From Candidatus Dormiibacterota bacterium (GTDB taxonomy: Bacteria > Chloroflexota > Dormibacteria > Aeolococcales > Aeolococcaceae), in the NCBI GenBank assembly GCA_955651875.1, contig CATPAP010000005.1:1-8587 (forward strand): a DNA stretch of 8,587 nt, in the 5' to 3' direction. Positions 1 through 6,303 of the stretch are shown piece by piece. The translations under genes were made by a program, and so were the position numbers. The stretch's first letter is position 1. Every line of letters begins with the position of its first letter. The notes beneath the pieces are model-generated. The model worked only from the letters and a program-made list of their open reading frames with translations. It was not told the DNA's origin and searched no databases.

Positions 1-1218
1 GCCGCCGCGCTGACCACGGCGGCGACGATCGCGACCTTTCCACTGCTGCAACCGTCGGGTCCGGGCAACACCTCCCTCCCAGACGTGTTCGCCGTCCTGT
101 CCATCGTCAGCGTCCTGGCGTGGGGCCATACGTCCCGCCGAACGATGCGCCTTCCGTATGTGCTCCCGGTGTCGCTGATGGTCGTGGCCGGCGCGCTCGC
201 CGCCCTCGTCGGCGAGTACCCGGGAACCGGTCTCGTATCCCTCACGCAGGACCTGTTCATGCTCGCGTGGTGCTGCGCCGTGGTCGCGGTCTGCCAGAGG
301 CCGCGCGGCTTCGCACTCGTGGTGCGGACGTGGGCGTACAGCGGCGTCATCTGGGCGGTCGTGCTCGTCGTCACCGTCCTCGGCCAGATCGATTTCATCG
401 CCGGCATCACCGCCCGTACCGGAAGTCGTGCGGCGCTCACGTTCGGCGACCCCAACCTGGCGGCGGGATACTTCGACCTCTGCTTCATGATGGTGTGGGC
501 GAGCGCAACCCCACGCCGTCGGGCAGTGCGCTGGCTGGCCTACATCGCGCTGGTGACCGCCGTCGTCTTGACCGGCTCCAACGGATTCTCGTTGGCATTG
601 GTCGCCGCGGTGGTCGTCGCCGGCACCATCGGCGTCTGCCGCCGCCGGGGTGTCCCCACTGGGCTGGCGACCTTGTGCACCGCGCTGCTGCTGTCCGGTG
701 TGGTGATCTCGCAGGTGAACATCAACACGCTTGTGCAGGATGCGGCGGCGAGCTCCACTGTCCTGAGGGACTACATCGGGCGCGAAGCGCAGAGCGCACA
801 GGGCCGCGATGCGCTCCTCCAGGAGACGCTCGGCCTCGCCGTGGGAGGGGGGATCGTCGGCATTGGTCCGGGCGCGGTCAAGCCCACCCTGATCGCGCAG
901 GCCGCACCGGCCGAGTTTGAGGCGCACAGCGACTACACCGCAGCGCTCGCGGAGCGGGGTCTTCTCGGCGCCCTCGGACTCCTCGCGCTGATCAGCGCGG
1001 TGATCTGGTACGCGCGCGGCGCGCTGGCTTCGATGCGTCGCGAGGTCGCGTCGGTGATCGTGCATCCGGGAGCACTGGTGGGCGCGCTCATCACGTTCGC
1101 CATCGGGGCAGGCATCTACGAGGTTCTGCACTTCCGCCACCTCTGGGCGCTGTTCGGCATCATCGCCGCGCTGCGCATCGCGGCGCTGCGCAGCGCGGGT
1201 CGCGAGGCGGCGGGATGA
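1..1218 (+). CDS. O-antigen ligase / Wzy-like polysaccharide polymerase (5' partial)
   Basis: Polytopic membrane protein of the O-antigen ligase/Wzy polymerase superfamily, which joins or polymerises lipid-linked glycans on the outer face of the cytoplasmic membrane. The frame is open from base 1 (405 residues visible). A GTG at 85 lies inside a hydrophobic region and is probably not the start, so the true N-terminus is upstream of the window. Visible support: a series of hydrophobic helices; the motif GDPNLAAGY near visible residue 148, which matches the 'PN' motif of this family; a GIGPGAVK loop; and AHSDYTAALAERGLLG with His at visible residue 309, equivalent to the conserved His motif in the large periplasmic loop of WaaL/Wzy proteins. 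The C-terminus has the HFRHLW motif seen in many actinobacterial members. The stop overlaps the next start (ATGA). The sequence does not separate ligase from polymerase; the flippase and glycosyltransferase neighbours favour a Wzy-type role. Confidence 0.88.
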   Translation, partial: AAALTTAATIATFPLLQPSGPGNTSLPDVFAVLSIVSVLAWGHTSRRTMRLPYVLPVSLMVVAGALAALVGEYPGTGLVSLTQDLFMLAWCCAVVAVCQRPRGFALVVRTWAYSGVIWAVVLVVTVLGQIDFIAGITARTGSRAALTFGDPNLAAGYFDLCFMMVWASATPRRRAVRWLAYIALVTAVVLTGSNGFSLALVAAVVVAGTIGVCRRRGVPTGLATLCTALLLSGVVISQVNINTLVQDAAASSTVLRDYIGREAQSAQGRDALLQETLGLAVGGGIVGIGPGAVKPTLIAQAAPAEFEAHSDYTAALAERGLLGALGLLALISAVIWYARGALASMRREVASVIVHPGALVGALITFAIGAGIYEVLHFRHLWALFGIIAALRIAALRSAGREAAG

Positions 1219-2522
1219 AGTCGACGGTGTTCGGCAGGGCATTCCGCGGCCGAGACGTGCGCAGCCTGGTGCTGACCAATCTGGCGGCACGCATCGGTGC
1301 GCTCGCCGCCGTCGCGGTGGCGACGCTCCTCATCGCCCGGACCGGAGGACCGGTGTGGGTCGGCGCCCTGGCTCTGCTGCGCGTCCTGCCCTCCGTCGCC
1401 GGATTCCTCGGCACCGGGGCCATCCCCGCGGCCTCTCCGTACTTTCTCGCCCCCGCGCGCCGGGATCGCCCGCGGCTGCGGGCGACGCTGGTCGCGGTCA
1501 TGCTGGTCGGCGGCCTGGGAGGAGCGCTCGGCTGGTTGGTATTCGGCGTCGTCGCCGGGCCCACGCTGTTTCCCGAACTGGCGCCGGCGCTGGTGGCTCT
1601 GGCCGCGGTGCTCGTGCTCAGTCAGATCGTGGTGTCGACCGCGAAGGCCTGCTGCCAGGGCGAGGACGACGTTCCCGCAAGCAGCCTGGTGATCCTCATC
1701 GAGGAGATCAGCTTTCTGCCCGTCTTCGGGCTGCTGTGGACGCTCGGCCTGCGCGAGGGCCTGCTGATCATCCTCTCGTTGCTGGGTGCCGACGTGATCA
1801 CCGCTGCAGTCGCGTGGGCCCGGTTGTCCCGACGTGGATTCCGCCGGCCGGGATGGGCCGTCGACCTCACACTGGCGCGCGAGATCTGGGCCTTTGGCAT
1901 CCGCGGAGAGGTGGGCAGCGTGCTCCTGCTCGTCAACCTCCGACTCGATTTCGTGATCGTCGAAGCGGTCGCTGGGCCAGCCGCATTGGGCATCTACGCT
2001 GTCGCCTCCAAATACGCTGAACTACTGCGCGTGCCATCGGACGCCGTGCTGTGGGTGCTCTACCCGCACTTCGCGCGGCACGAGCCGTCGGGATCCACGG
2101 CCAACCCACGGACGATGATGCGACGGGTTGGCGTGGCCGTCGCCGCAGGCGCGGTGCCACTGGCCGTCTTGTCGCCCCTTGTCGTGCCCACCCTGTACGG
2201 CCCTGCCTTTGCCGCGGCTGTCATCCCCGCCTGCATCCTGCTCGTCGGACTCGCCGGTGAAGGCCTGGCGGCGGTGGCGGTCGGCTACCTCTACGGACAG
2301 GGACGGCCGGGACTGGCGTCAGCGGCCACCGGGGCGGGTGTCGCGGTCACCGTGGTGCTCGATCTGTTGCTCATCCCCCACCTGGGCGTCACCGGGGCGG
2401 CCATCGCCTCGAGCGCGGCCTACATCAGCAGCACGGTGGCGTGCGTGACACTGTTTGCCAGAGCGACGCGCGTGCACAGGCCGGCGCTGCGCACCGCGCA
2501 GGCACACGAGGCGCGGTCGTGA
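1215..2522 (+). CDS. Oligosaccharide flippase, Wzx/MOP superfamily
   Basis: A 435-residue, strongly hydrophobic protein with roughly 12 predicted membrane segments, the usual size and layout of MOP-superfamily polysaccharide flippases (Wzx, RfbX, MATE-like). It would move undecaprenyl-diphosphate-linked oligosaccharides from the cytosolic to the outer face. Supporting details are the N-terminal amphipathic stretch followed by a Gly/Ala-rich first helix (residues about 17-40), and the central segment RLDFVIVEAVAGPAALGIYAVASK..., typical of the seventh-eighth helix region in this family. Late Gly-rich helices include GVTGAAIASSAAYI. The start ATG at 1215 overlaps the previous stop by 4 nt and has GAGG at 1204-1207, 7 nt upstream. 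The end overlaps the glycosyltransferase start (GTGA, 2519-2522). Substrate cannot be read from the sequence; the function is inferred from family and operon context. Confidence 0.87.
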   Translation: MKSTVFGRAFRGRDVRSLVLTNLAARIGALAAVAVATLLIARTGGPVWVGALALLRVLPSVAGFLGTGAIPAASPYFLAPARRDRPRLRATLVAVMLVGGLGGALGWLVFGVVAGPTLFPELAPALVALAAVLVLSQIVVSTAKACCQGEDDVPASSLVILIEEISFLPVFGLLWTLGLREGLLIILSLLGADVITAAVAWARLSRRGFRRPGWAVDLTLAREIWAFGIRGEVGSVLLLVNLRLDFVIVEAVAGPAALGIYAVASKYAELLRVPSDAVLWVLYPHFARHEPSGSTANPRTMMRRVGVAVAAGAVPLAVLSPLVVPTLYGPAFAAAVIPACILLVGLAGEGLAAVAVGYLYGQGRPGLASAATGAGVAVTVVLDLLLIPHLGVTGAAIASSAAYISSTVACVTLFARATRVHRPALRTAQAHEARS

Positions 2523-3727
2523 CGACCGCCGTGTGGTGCGGACCCCTACCGGGTCACCGAATCCGTGTCGCTCAGGTGATCACGCGCTTCATCGCAGGAG
2601 CGGGCGGCGTGGCCCTGCGGGGGGCGATGGCACTCGATCGCGATCGGTTTGAAACGGTGTTCATCACCGGCCCCGGCGGCCCACTCGCCGACCGTGCCGC
2701 GGCGGCGGGGTTCGAGGTGCTCATCCTTCGGCACATGAAGCCGGAGCTCGCCGCGGGCGAGGCGTTCGCAAGCGCCCGCGAGATCCGTACGCTCCTCGAG
2801 GTCGGCGGCTTTGATGTCGTGCATACGCACAGCACCAAGGCCGGCGCGCTGGGGAGGCTCGCCGCCCGTGCCGCGCGCGTGCCGGCGGTGGTGCACACCT
2901 TCCACGGCTTCCCGTTCCATGAGTTTCAGTCACCCCTGCGTCGAGCGGCATACATCGCCGCCGAGCGGCGACTCGGCCGTATGACCGACCGGTTCATCGC
3001 CGTCGGCGTCTCGGTTGCTGCCGAGGCGGTGCGCCTGCGGCTGGCGGTGCCTGAGCGCATGCGCGTCATCCCGGTGTCGATCGACAGTCGCTCGGTCGTT
3101 CAGACGGCGGAAACGCGCGCACGTGCACGGCAACGTCTCGGCATCCCGGCACATGTCGGATTGCTCGGCACGGTGGGGCGCCTCGACTCGCAGAAGGCAC
3201 CTCACCACTTCGTCGAGGCGATGGCGCTCCTGGGGCGGCCCGACCTGCACGCGGTGTGGATCGGCGATGGCCCACTGCGCTCAGAGACGGAGAGCCTCAT
3301 CCGGCGCCGAGGCCTGGACGGCCGCGTGCATCTCGTCGGTGAGCGAAGCGATGTCACTGACCTGCTTCCCGGCCTCGACGTGTTCGTGATGACGAGCCTG
3401 TACGAAGGTCTGCCTTGCGCCATCGTCGAGGCGATGCGCTGCGGCCTGCCCGTGGTGGCGAGCGCAGTCAACGGCGTGCCCGAGCTGGTCGTACCAGGGC
3501 AGACAGGCTTCCTCGTGCCGCCGGCCCGGCCGGCAGCCGTCGCCGCTGCAGCCGGCCATCTTCTCGACCACCCCGACGAGCGCCACCGCATGGCCGAGCA
3601 GGGGCGGATCGCGGTGGCGGGCAGGTTCGTGGCTGCCGACGCCGGACTGGCGCTGGGCGCGCTGTACGAGGAGGTGCTCGACTCGCCAACGCCGGCGCTG
3701 CACATGTTCGGATCCAGGTCGGCATGA
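2519..3727 (+). CDS. GT4-family glycosyltransferase (GT-B fold)
   Basis: A cytosolic or membrane-associated retaining glycosyltransferase, 402 residues, with the two-domain GT-B layout. The N-terminal acceptor domain contains VVHTHSTKAGALGRLAAR (about residues 99-116) and HTFHGFPFHEF (about 125-136). The C-terminal nucleotide-sugar domain has GTVGRLDSQKAP, GDGPL with Asp250, and the family signature E-x7-E at Glu296/Glu304 (YEGLPCAIVEAM), followed by GVPELVVPGQTGFLVPP. I chose the GTG at 2519: it overlaps the flippase stop by 4 nt and has GAGG at 2508-2511 with a 7-nt spacer. The longer frame from GTG 2441 would overlap the flippase by 82 nt and adds no family-like sequence. It probably adds a sugar to the lipid-linked precursor made by the next gene product. 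Donor and linkage are unknown. It is the only sugar-extending transferase in the window, so others must lie upstream. Confidence 0.92.
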   Translation: MTTAVWCGPLPGHRIRVAQVITRFIAGAGGVALRGAMALDRDRFETVFITGPGGPLADRAAAAGFEVLILRHMKPELAAGEAFASAREIRTLLEVGGFDVVHTHSTKAGALGRLAARAARVPAVVHTFHGFPFHEFQSPLRRAAYIAAERRLGRMTDRFIAVGVSVAAEAVRLRLAVPERMRVIPVSIDSRSVVQTAETRARARQRLGIPAHVGLLGTVGRLDSQKAPHHFVEAMALLGRPDLHAVWIGDGPLRSETESLIRRRGLDGRVHLVGERSDVTDLLPGLDVFVMTSLYEGLPCAIVEAMRCGLPVVASAVNGVPELVVPGQTGFLVPPARPAAVAAAAGHLLDHPDERHRMAEQGRIAVAGRFVAADAGLALGALYEEVLDSPTPALHMFGSRSA

Positions 3728-4377
3728 GCACCCAGCACCTGACTCCCGCGGTCGCGCTCGACACCGGGATTGGATTTCGGCGCCGTGCTCTCGACCTCCT
3801 CGTATCGCTGGTGGGGCTCGGGATGCTCGCGCCGGCCATGGCCGCGGTCGCCGTCACCGTGCGGCTGACGAGCCCGGGACCGGCCTGGTTCCGTCAGCGA
3901 CGCGTGGGTGAGGGAGGCGTCTGCTTCACGATGTACAAGTTCAGAAGCATGCCGGTCGGAGCCGGCGGTCCAGAGCTCTGCATCGCCGGCGACCCCCGGG
4001 TGACCCGGGTCGGCGGCTTCCTGCGGCGGACGCACATAGATGAGCTGCCGCAACTAGTCAATGTGCTGCGCGGTGAGATGACGCTGGTCGGGCCCAGGCC
4101 CGAGACGGTCGCCCTCGCCCGGCGCTATCCGCCGGCGTGCCGCGAGGTGCTGCGACATCGGCCCGGGATGACCGGGCCGGTGCAGGTTCGGATGGGCACG
4201 CTACGGATCCCGGCCGGCGTCGCCCAGGAGGCGTACTACCTCACCGAGCTCGTGCCACGCCGGGTGGGCATCGATCTCGAGTATCTGGCCAACCCCACCT
4301 TGCGTCAGACACTTGTACTGCTTGCCGAGACGATGGCGCTCGCACTGCGGCCCAGCCAATCCACTGACGACAGATGA
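3724..4377 (+). CDS. Sugar transferase: short monotopic (PglC-like) phosphoglycosyl transferase
   Basis: Initiating enzyme that transfers a sugar-1-phosphate from a UDP-sugar to undecaprenyl phosphate at the inner leaflet. At 217 residues it is the short monotopic form (PglC is about 200) without the extra N-terminal membrane domain of WbaP/ExoY-long types. Visible: one hydrophobic N-terminal segment (about residues 19-48), expected to be a reentrant membrane helix; the SPGP motif at residues 50-53; YKFRSM at 71-76; the catalytic Asp-Glu pair at 106-107 (HIDELPQ), equivalent to D93-E94 of PglC; and LVGPRPE ending at Glu127. ATG 3724 overlaps the glycosyltransferase stop by 4 nt and has AGG at 3716-3718. 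The frame extends further upstream, but that part only shadows the glycosyltransferase gene. It is the last of the four 4-nt-coupled genes. The sugar specificity is not readable. Confidence 0.94.
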   Translation: MSTQHLTPAVALDTGIGFRRRALDLLVSLVGLGMLAPAMAAVAVTVRLTSPGPAWFRQRRVGEGGVCFTMYKFRSMPVGAGGPELCIAGDPRVTRVGGFLRRTHIDELPQLVNVLRGEMTLVGPRPETVALARRYPPACREVLRHRPGMTGPVQVRMGTLRIPAGVAQEAYYLTELVPRRVGIDLEYLANPTLRQTLVLLAETMALALRPSQSTDDR

Positions 4378-4461
4378 CGTACGGCCGCTACGCCTGCTGC
4401 ATGTGGTGATGAGCGACATGGTGCCGCACCCTGATGGGCATTCTCGCGACCGGGGGAATCG
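4378..4461 (+). other. Short intergenic gap in the polysaccharide operon
   Basis: This 84-nt gap separates the four tightly coupled genes from the small-TM/hydrolase-like pair. It contains a GC-rich inverted repeat with a one-base centre (GGTGC-C-GCACC, 4420-4430). It also has a 19-codon open frame from ATG 4409 to TGA 4468 that overlaps the start of the next gene. I see no convincing -10 hexamer or terminator, so read-through transcription is the simplest view. Confidence 0.4.
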
Positions 4462-4677
4462 ATGGTGACAATCCTCGTACGACACTCGGATGGCTCGGAT
4501 ACCCAGCGTGCGGGCGCATGGCCCGTCGCCGAGGATCCCGCACTGGCGGAGCGGCTGAGCCGATTCCACCGGCGTCACCAGCGCCAGGAGGCGCTGCACT
4601 GGCTCTCGGTGATCCCCATCGTCCTGCTCGTGGCGTGGGCCGTGATCGCCGGCGCCGCGTCACTATTCGTCCACTGA
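4462..4677 (+). CDS. Small single-TM protein of unknown function
   Basis: I do not recognise this 71-residue protein. It has a polar N-terminal half that includes a charged stretch (RLSRFHRRHQRQEALHW, about residues 31-47), then one clear hydrophobic helix (about 48-70) ending almost at the C-terminus. That suggests a tail-anchored or single-span membrane protein with a basic cytosolic side. The ATG is preceded by GGGGGA (4452-4457) at a short 4-nt spacing; a GTG directly follows it. It ends 20 nt before the next gene's ATG, so the two are probably co-expressed. It lies 84 nt after the phosphoglycosyl transferase gene, with no obvious promoter between. A role as a small partner of the polysaccharide membrane machinery or of the exported hydrolase-like protein is inference from position only. 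The reading frame has the high third-position GC of its neighbours, which supports it being a real gene. Confidence 0.62.
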   Translation: MVTILVRHSDGSDTQRAGAWPVAEDPALAERLSRFHRRHQRQEALHWLSVIPIVLLVAWAVIAGAASLFVH

Positions 4678-4697
4678 AGAGGCGATCACCCGGCTCG

Positions 4698-5510
4698 ATG
4701 AAGGCTCGCCTCATGGCGCTGGCTCTCATTGTTGTTGGCGGCGTCGCCAGTCTGCTGACTTGGTTCGCCGTCGGTGCGTCGCGCGGGCCGGCGCCGCCTG
4801 CCGCCACCCCCGCAGCGCTGCCAGCCGGATTCCAGTCGTACATGACTGACACCGCGGATCCTGCCACCGCGGGCTTCGGCTTCACCCTCGCGGACGTGAC
4901 CGCCACGGGTCTGTCCGGCCTTACCAAGCAGAAGGGACTGGTGTGGGTTGGCAACTGGACCAAGACCTCATGCACATGGGCGGTCAATGACGCGAACCTG
5001 ACCGCACTGATCGCGGCCCACGTCATGCCGAACAGGGCCCACCTTTACGGGTTCTACATCGCCGACGAACCAGACAACTCGACCTGCCCCTCGGCGGCCA
5101 CAGCTCTGCGCGCACGGACAGCCTTGATCCACTCACTCCTGCCCGGATATCCGACTTACGCGGTCATCGAGTTCCCCTCGAACTACGCGAAGTTCAACGG
5201 AAGCGTCGACATCATGGGGATCGACCCGTACCCCTGCCATCGGGGCGCAGCCTGCAGCACCACCGAGATACCCACGTACATCGCCGCACTGAGGTCCGCG
5301 GGAGTACGCCGGTACTGGGGCGTCATCCAGGCGTTCCAGGACAACTATTACCGGTTCCCGACCGCGGCCGAGCTGGCGGCGATGGTCAGCCAGTGGAAGG
5401 CGTCAGGGTGGTCGGGACAACAAACCTTTGCGTGGCGCTATGCCGGCAGCGCACTGAGCGACCATCCCGATCTACTGGCGATCCTACGCCGCCTCAACAG
5501 CAGTCGCTGA
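4698..5510 (+). CDS. Exported TIM-barrel glycoside-hydrolase-like protein
   Basis: A 270-residue protein. Residues 1-28 form a signal peptide or signal anchor (two basic residues, then a long hydrophobic core), followed by a Pro/Ala-rich linker (about 29-43) and a single globular domain. No lipobox cysteine is present. The domain has features of clan-A-like glycosidase barrels: GFYIADEPD (residues 118-126, Asp123-Glu124 at a strand end, a typical acid/base position), DIMGIDPYP (171-179), WGVIQAF (207-213) and QTFAWRY (242-248). Four cysteines (92, 130, 180, 186) could form disulfides outside the cell. The strand where a second Glu is expected carries Gln211, so activity is uncertain. Start ATG 4698 is preferred; ATG 4713, with AAGG at 4701-4704, is a real alternative and keeps the signal. 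The position at the end of the polysaccharide operon suggests trimming, release or binding of that polymer (inference). Confidence 0.78.
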   Translation: MKARLMALALIVVGGVASLLTWFAVGASRGPAPPAATPAALPAGFQSYMTDTADPATAGFGFTLADVTATGLSGLTKQKGLVWVGNWTKTSCTWAVNDANLTALIAAHVMPNRAHLYGFYIADEPDNSTCPSAATALRARTALIHSLLPGYPTYAVIEFPSNYAKFNGSVDIMGIDPYPCHRGAACSTTEIPTYIAALRSAGVRRYWGVIQAFQDNYYRFPTAAELAAMVSQWKASGWSGQQTFAWRYAGSALSDHPDLLAILRRLNSSR

Positions 5511-5553
5511 GGGGCAGCCGGTCGGCGATCCGTGATCTGGGCCGGGACGACCG

Positions 5554-5573
5554 CGCTCCACCCAAGTGGCGCG
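5554..5573. terminator. Weak hairpin between convergent genes
   Basis: Imperfect stem-loop CGC-T-CCAC / loop CCAA / GTGG-C-GCG, with one T:C mismatch. It sits in the 65-nt gap between the hydrolase-like gene (stop at 5510, plus strand) and the response regulator (stop at 5576-5578, minus strand). Placement between convergent stops fits a shared bidirectional terminator. There is no T-tract on either side, so termination strength is unknown. Confidence 0.35.
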
Positions 5574-5575
5574 GG

Positions 5576-6256
5576 CTACGCGCTCTCCAGGTGCGTTGGG
5601 CGGCGGTCCGGCTCAGGGTACCGGCGAGAATGGAGCCTGCCGCGTTGTATCTCCCGCACGGCCAGAGCCACAGCCTCCAGCCGGGAATGGGCACCGAGCT
5701 TGTCGAGGACGTGCTGAATGTGCGTTCGTGCGGTCGAGTGGCTGACGCTCATTCCCCTCGCGACCGCGGCCGTTCCCTCGCCGAGCACGAGGCGGTCGAG
5801 GACTTCCCTCTCGCGCCGCGTCAGGTCGTCGAGACCACTCCTGTTGGCGCTTCGCAGCGAGCTGCGGCGGGTCACAGCGGAACCGTTGGTCGGCCACGGT
5901 CCACCGCTGGCGACCGTCGTCAGTCTATCGAGGACCATCTCCAACTCACCCTCCTTGGACACCGCACCGACTGCGCCGGCGCGCAGCAAGGGAGCAAGCA
6001 GCTCGGGGTCATCAATCGCCGAGAGTATCAGGACGGGGGTCGGGGGTGCTGTCTGCTGCAGCCAGGTGATCGCAGGCACCAGCCGGTTGGCACCGAAGTC
6101 CATCTCCATGACGCAAACATCAACTGCCGTCGCGGCGACGATCTCCACGGCCACCTCTGGCGAGGACGAGAAGAACACGTCATGGCCAAGACTGTTGAGG
6201 ACGTGCGCCAGCGATTCAGTGAACAACCGATGGCGGTCGCAGAACAGCACTCTCAT
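5576..6256 (-). CDS. LuxR/NarL-type response regulator with degenerate receiver
   Basis: A cytosolic DNA-binding regulator of 226 residues with the usual NarL layout: receiver domain (about 1-115), linker, and LuxR-type helix-turn-helix (about 143-203, LTRREREVLDRLVLGEG... then VSHSTARTHIQHVLDKLG). The HTH looks intact. The receiver does not: the acidic pair after strand 1 reads Asp7-Arg8 instead of Asp-Asp, and the strand-3 position that normally carries the phospho-acceptor Asp is Glu51 (VCVMEMDF; Asp53 is two residues later). The switch Ser79 and the conserved Lys101 remain. This suggests phosphorylation-independent or ligand-controlled action. I chose ATG 6256, which begins directly with strand 1 (MRVLFCD). 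A longer frame from TTG 6301 adds 15 unsupported residues. No sensor kinase is next to it. It faces the polysaccharide operon convergently and may regulate it (inference). Confidence 0.9.
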   Translation of the reverse strand: MRVLFCDRHRLFTESLAHVLNSLGHDVFFSSSPEVAVEIVAATAVDVCVMEMDFGANRLVPAITWLQQTAPPTPVLILSAIDDPELLAPLLRAGAVGAVSKEGELEMVLDRLTTVASGGPWPTNGSAVTRRSSLRSANRSGLDDLTRREREVLDRLVLGEGTAAVARGMSVSHSTARTHIQHVLDKLGAHSRLEAVALAVREIQRGRLHSRRYPEPDRRPTHLESA

Positions 6257-6262
6257 GGGGAC

Positions 6263-6276
6263 CACCGCCCGCGGTG
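6263..6276 (-). promoter_or_regulatory. Inverted repeat overlapping the response-regulator ribosome binding site
   Basis: Perfect 6+6 inverted repeat CACCGC-CC-GCGGTG, 6 nt before the ATG at 6256 (minus strand). The probable Shine-Dalgarno GGTGG (6262-6266, 5-nt spacer) lies mostly inside the arm nearest the start codon. In RNA this hairpin could hide the ribosome binding site; in DNA it could be an operator. Function is inferred. Confidence 0.4.
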
Positions 6277-6283
6277 AGGGACT

Positions 6284-6303
6284 GGTTGGTCGGCCGGCCA
6301 ACC
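6284..6303. promoter_or_regulatory. 20-bp near-perfect palindrome upstream of the response regulator
   Basis: GGTTGGTCGGCCGGCCAACC is an inverted repeat with a single mismatched pair (positions 7 and 14). It is centred about 37 bp upstream of the ATG at 6256. A dyad of this length close to a regulator gene is a plausible autoregulatory site for a dimeric LuxR-type protein, or a leader hairpin. A core GGCCGGCC occurs again at 6475-6482. Confidence 0.4.

Noticed and set aside
2441..2518. Upstream extension of the GT4 gene to GTG 2441
   Set aside because: It would overlap the flippase by 82 nt, while GTG 2519 gives a 4-nt overlap with a well-placed GAGG.
3202..4053. 283-codon minus-strand frame opposite the two transferase genes
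   Set aside because: Shadow of the GT4 and phosphoglycosyl transferase genes, which both have full motif sets.
4420..4430. GGTGC-C-GCACC as a terminator after the phosphoglycosyl transferase gene
   Set aside because: The one-base centre cannot form a normal RNA hairpin loop without opening the stem, and no T-tract follows.
4434..4697. Upstream extension of the hydrolase-like gene to ATG 4434
   Set aside because: It would bury the export signal internally and lies over the small TM gene; the residues are low-complexity Arg/Gly/Pro.
6257..6301. Upstream TTG start of the response regulator
   Set aside because: The receiver's first strand begins at the ATG at 6256; the extra 15 residues run through the inverted repeats and are not receiver-like.
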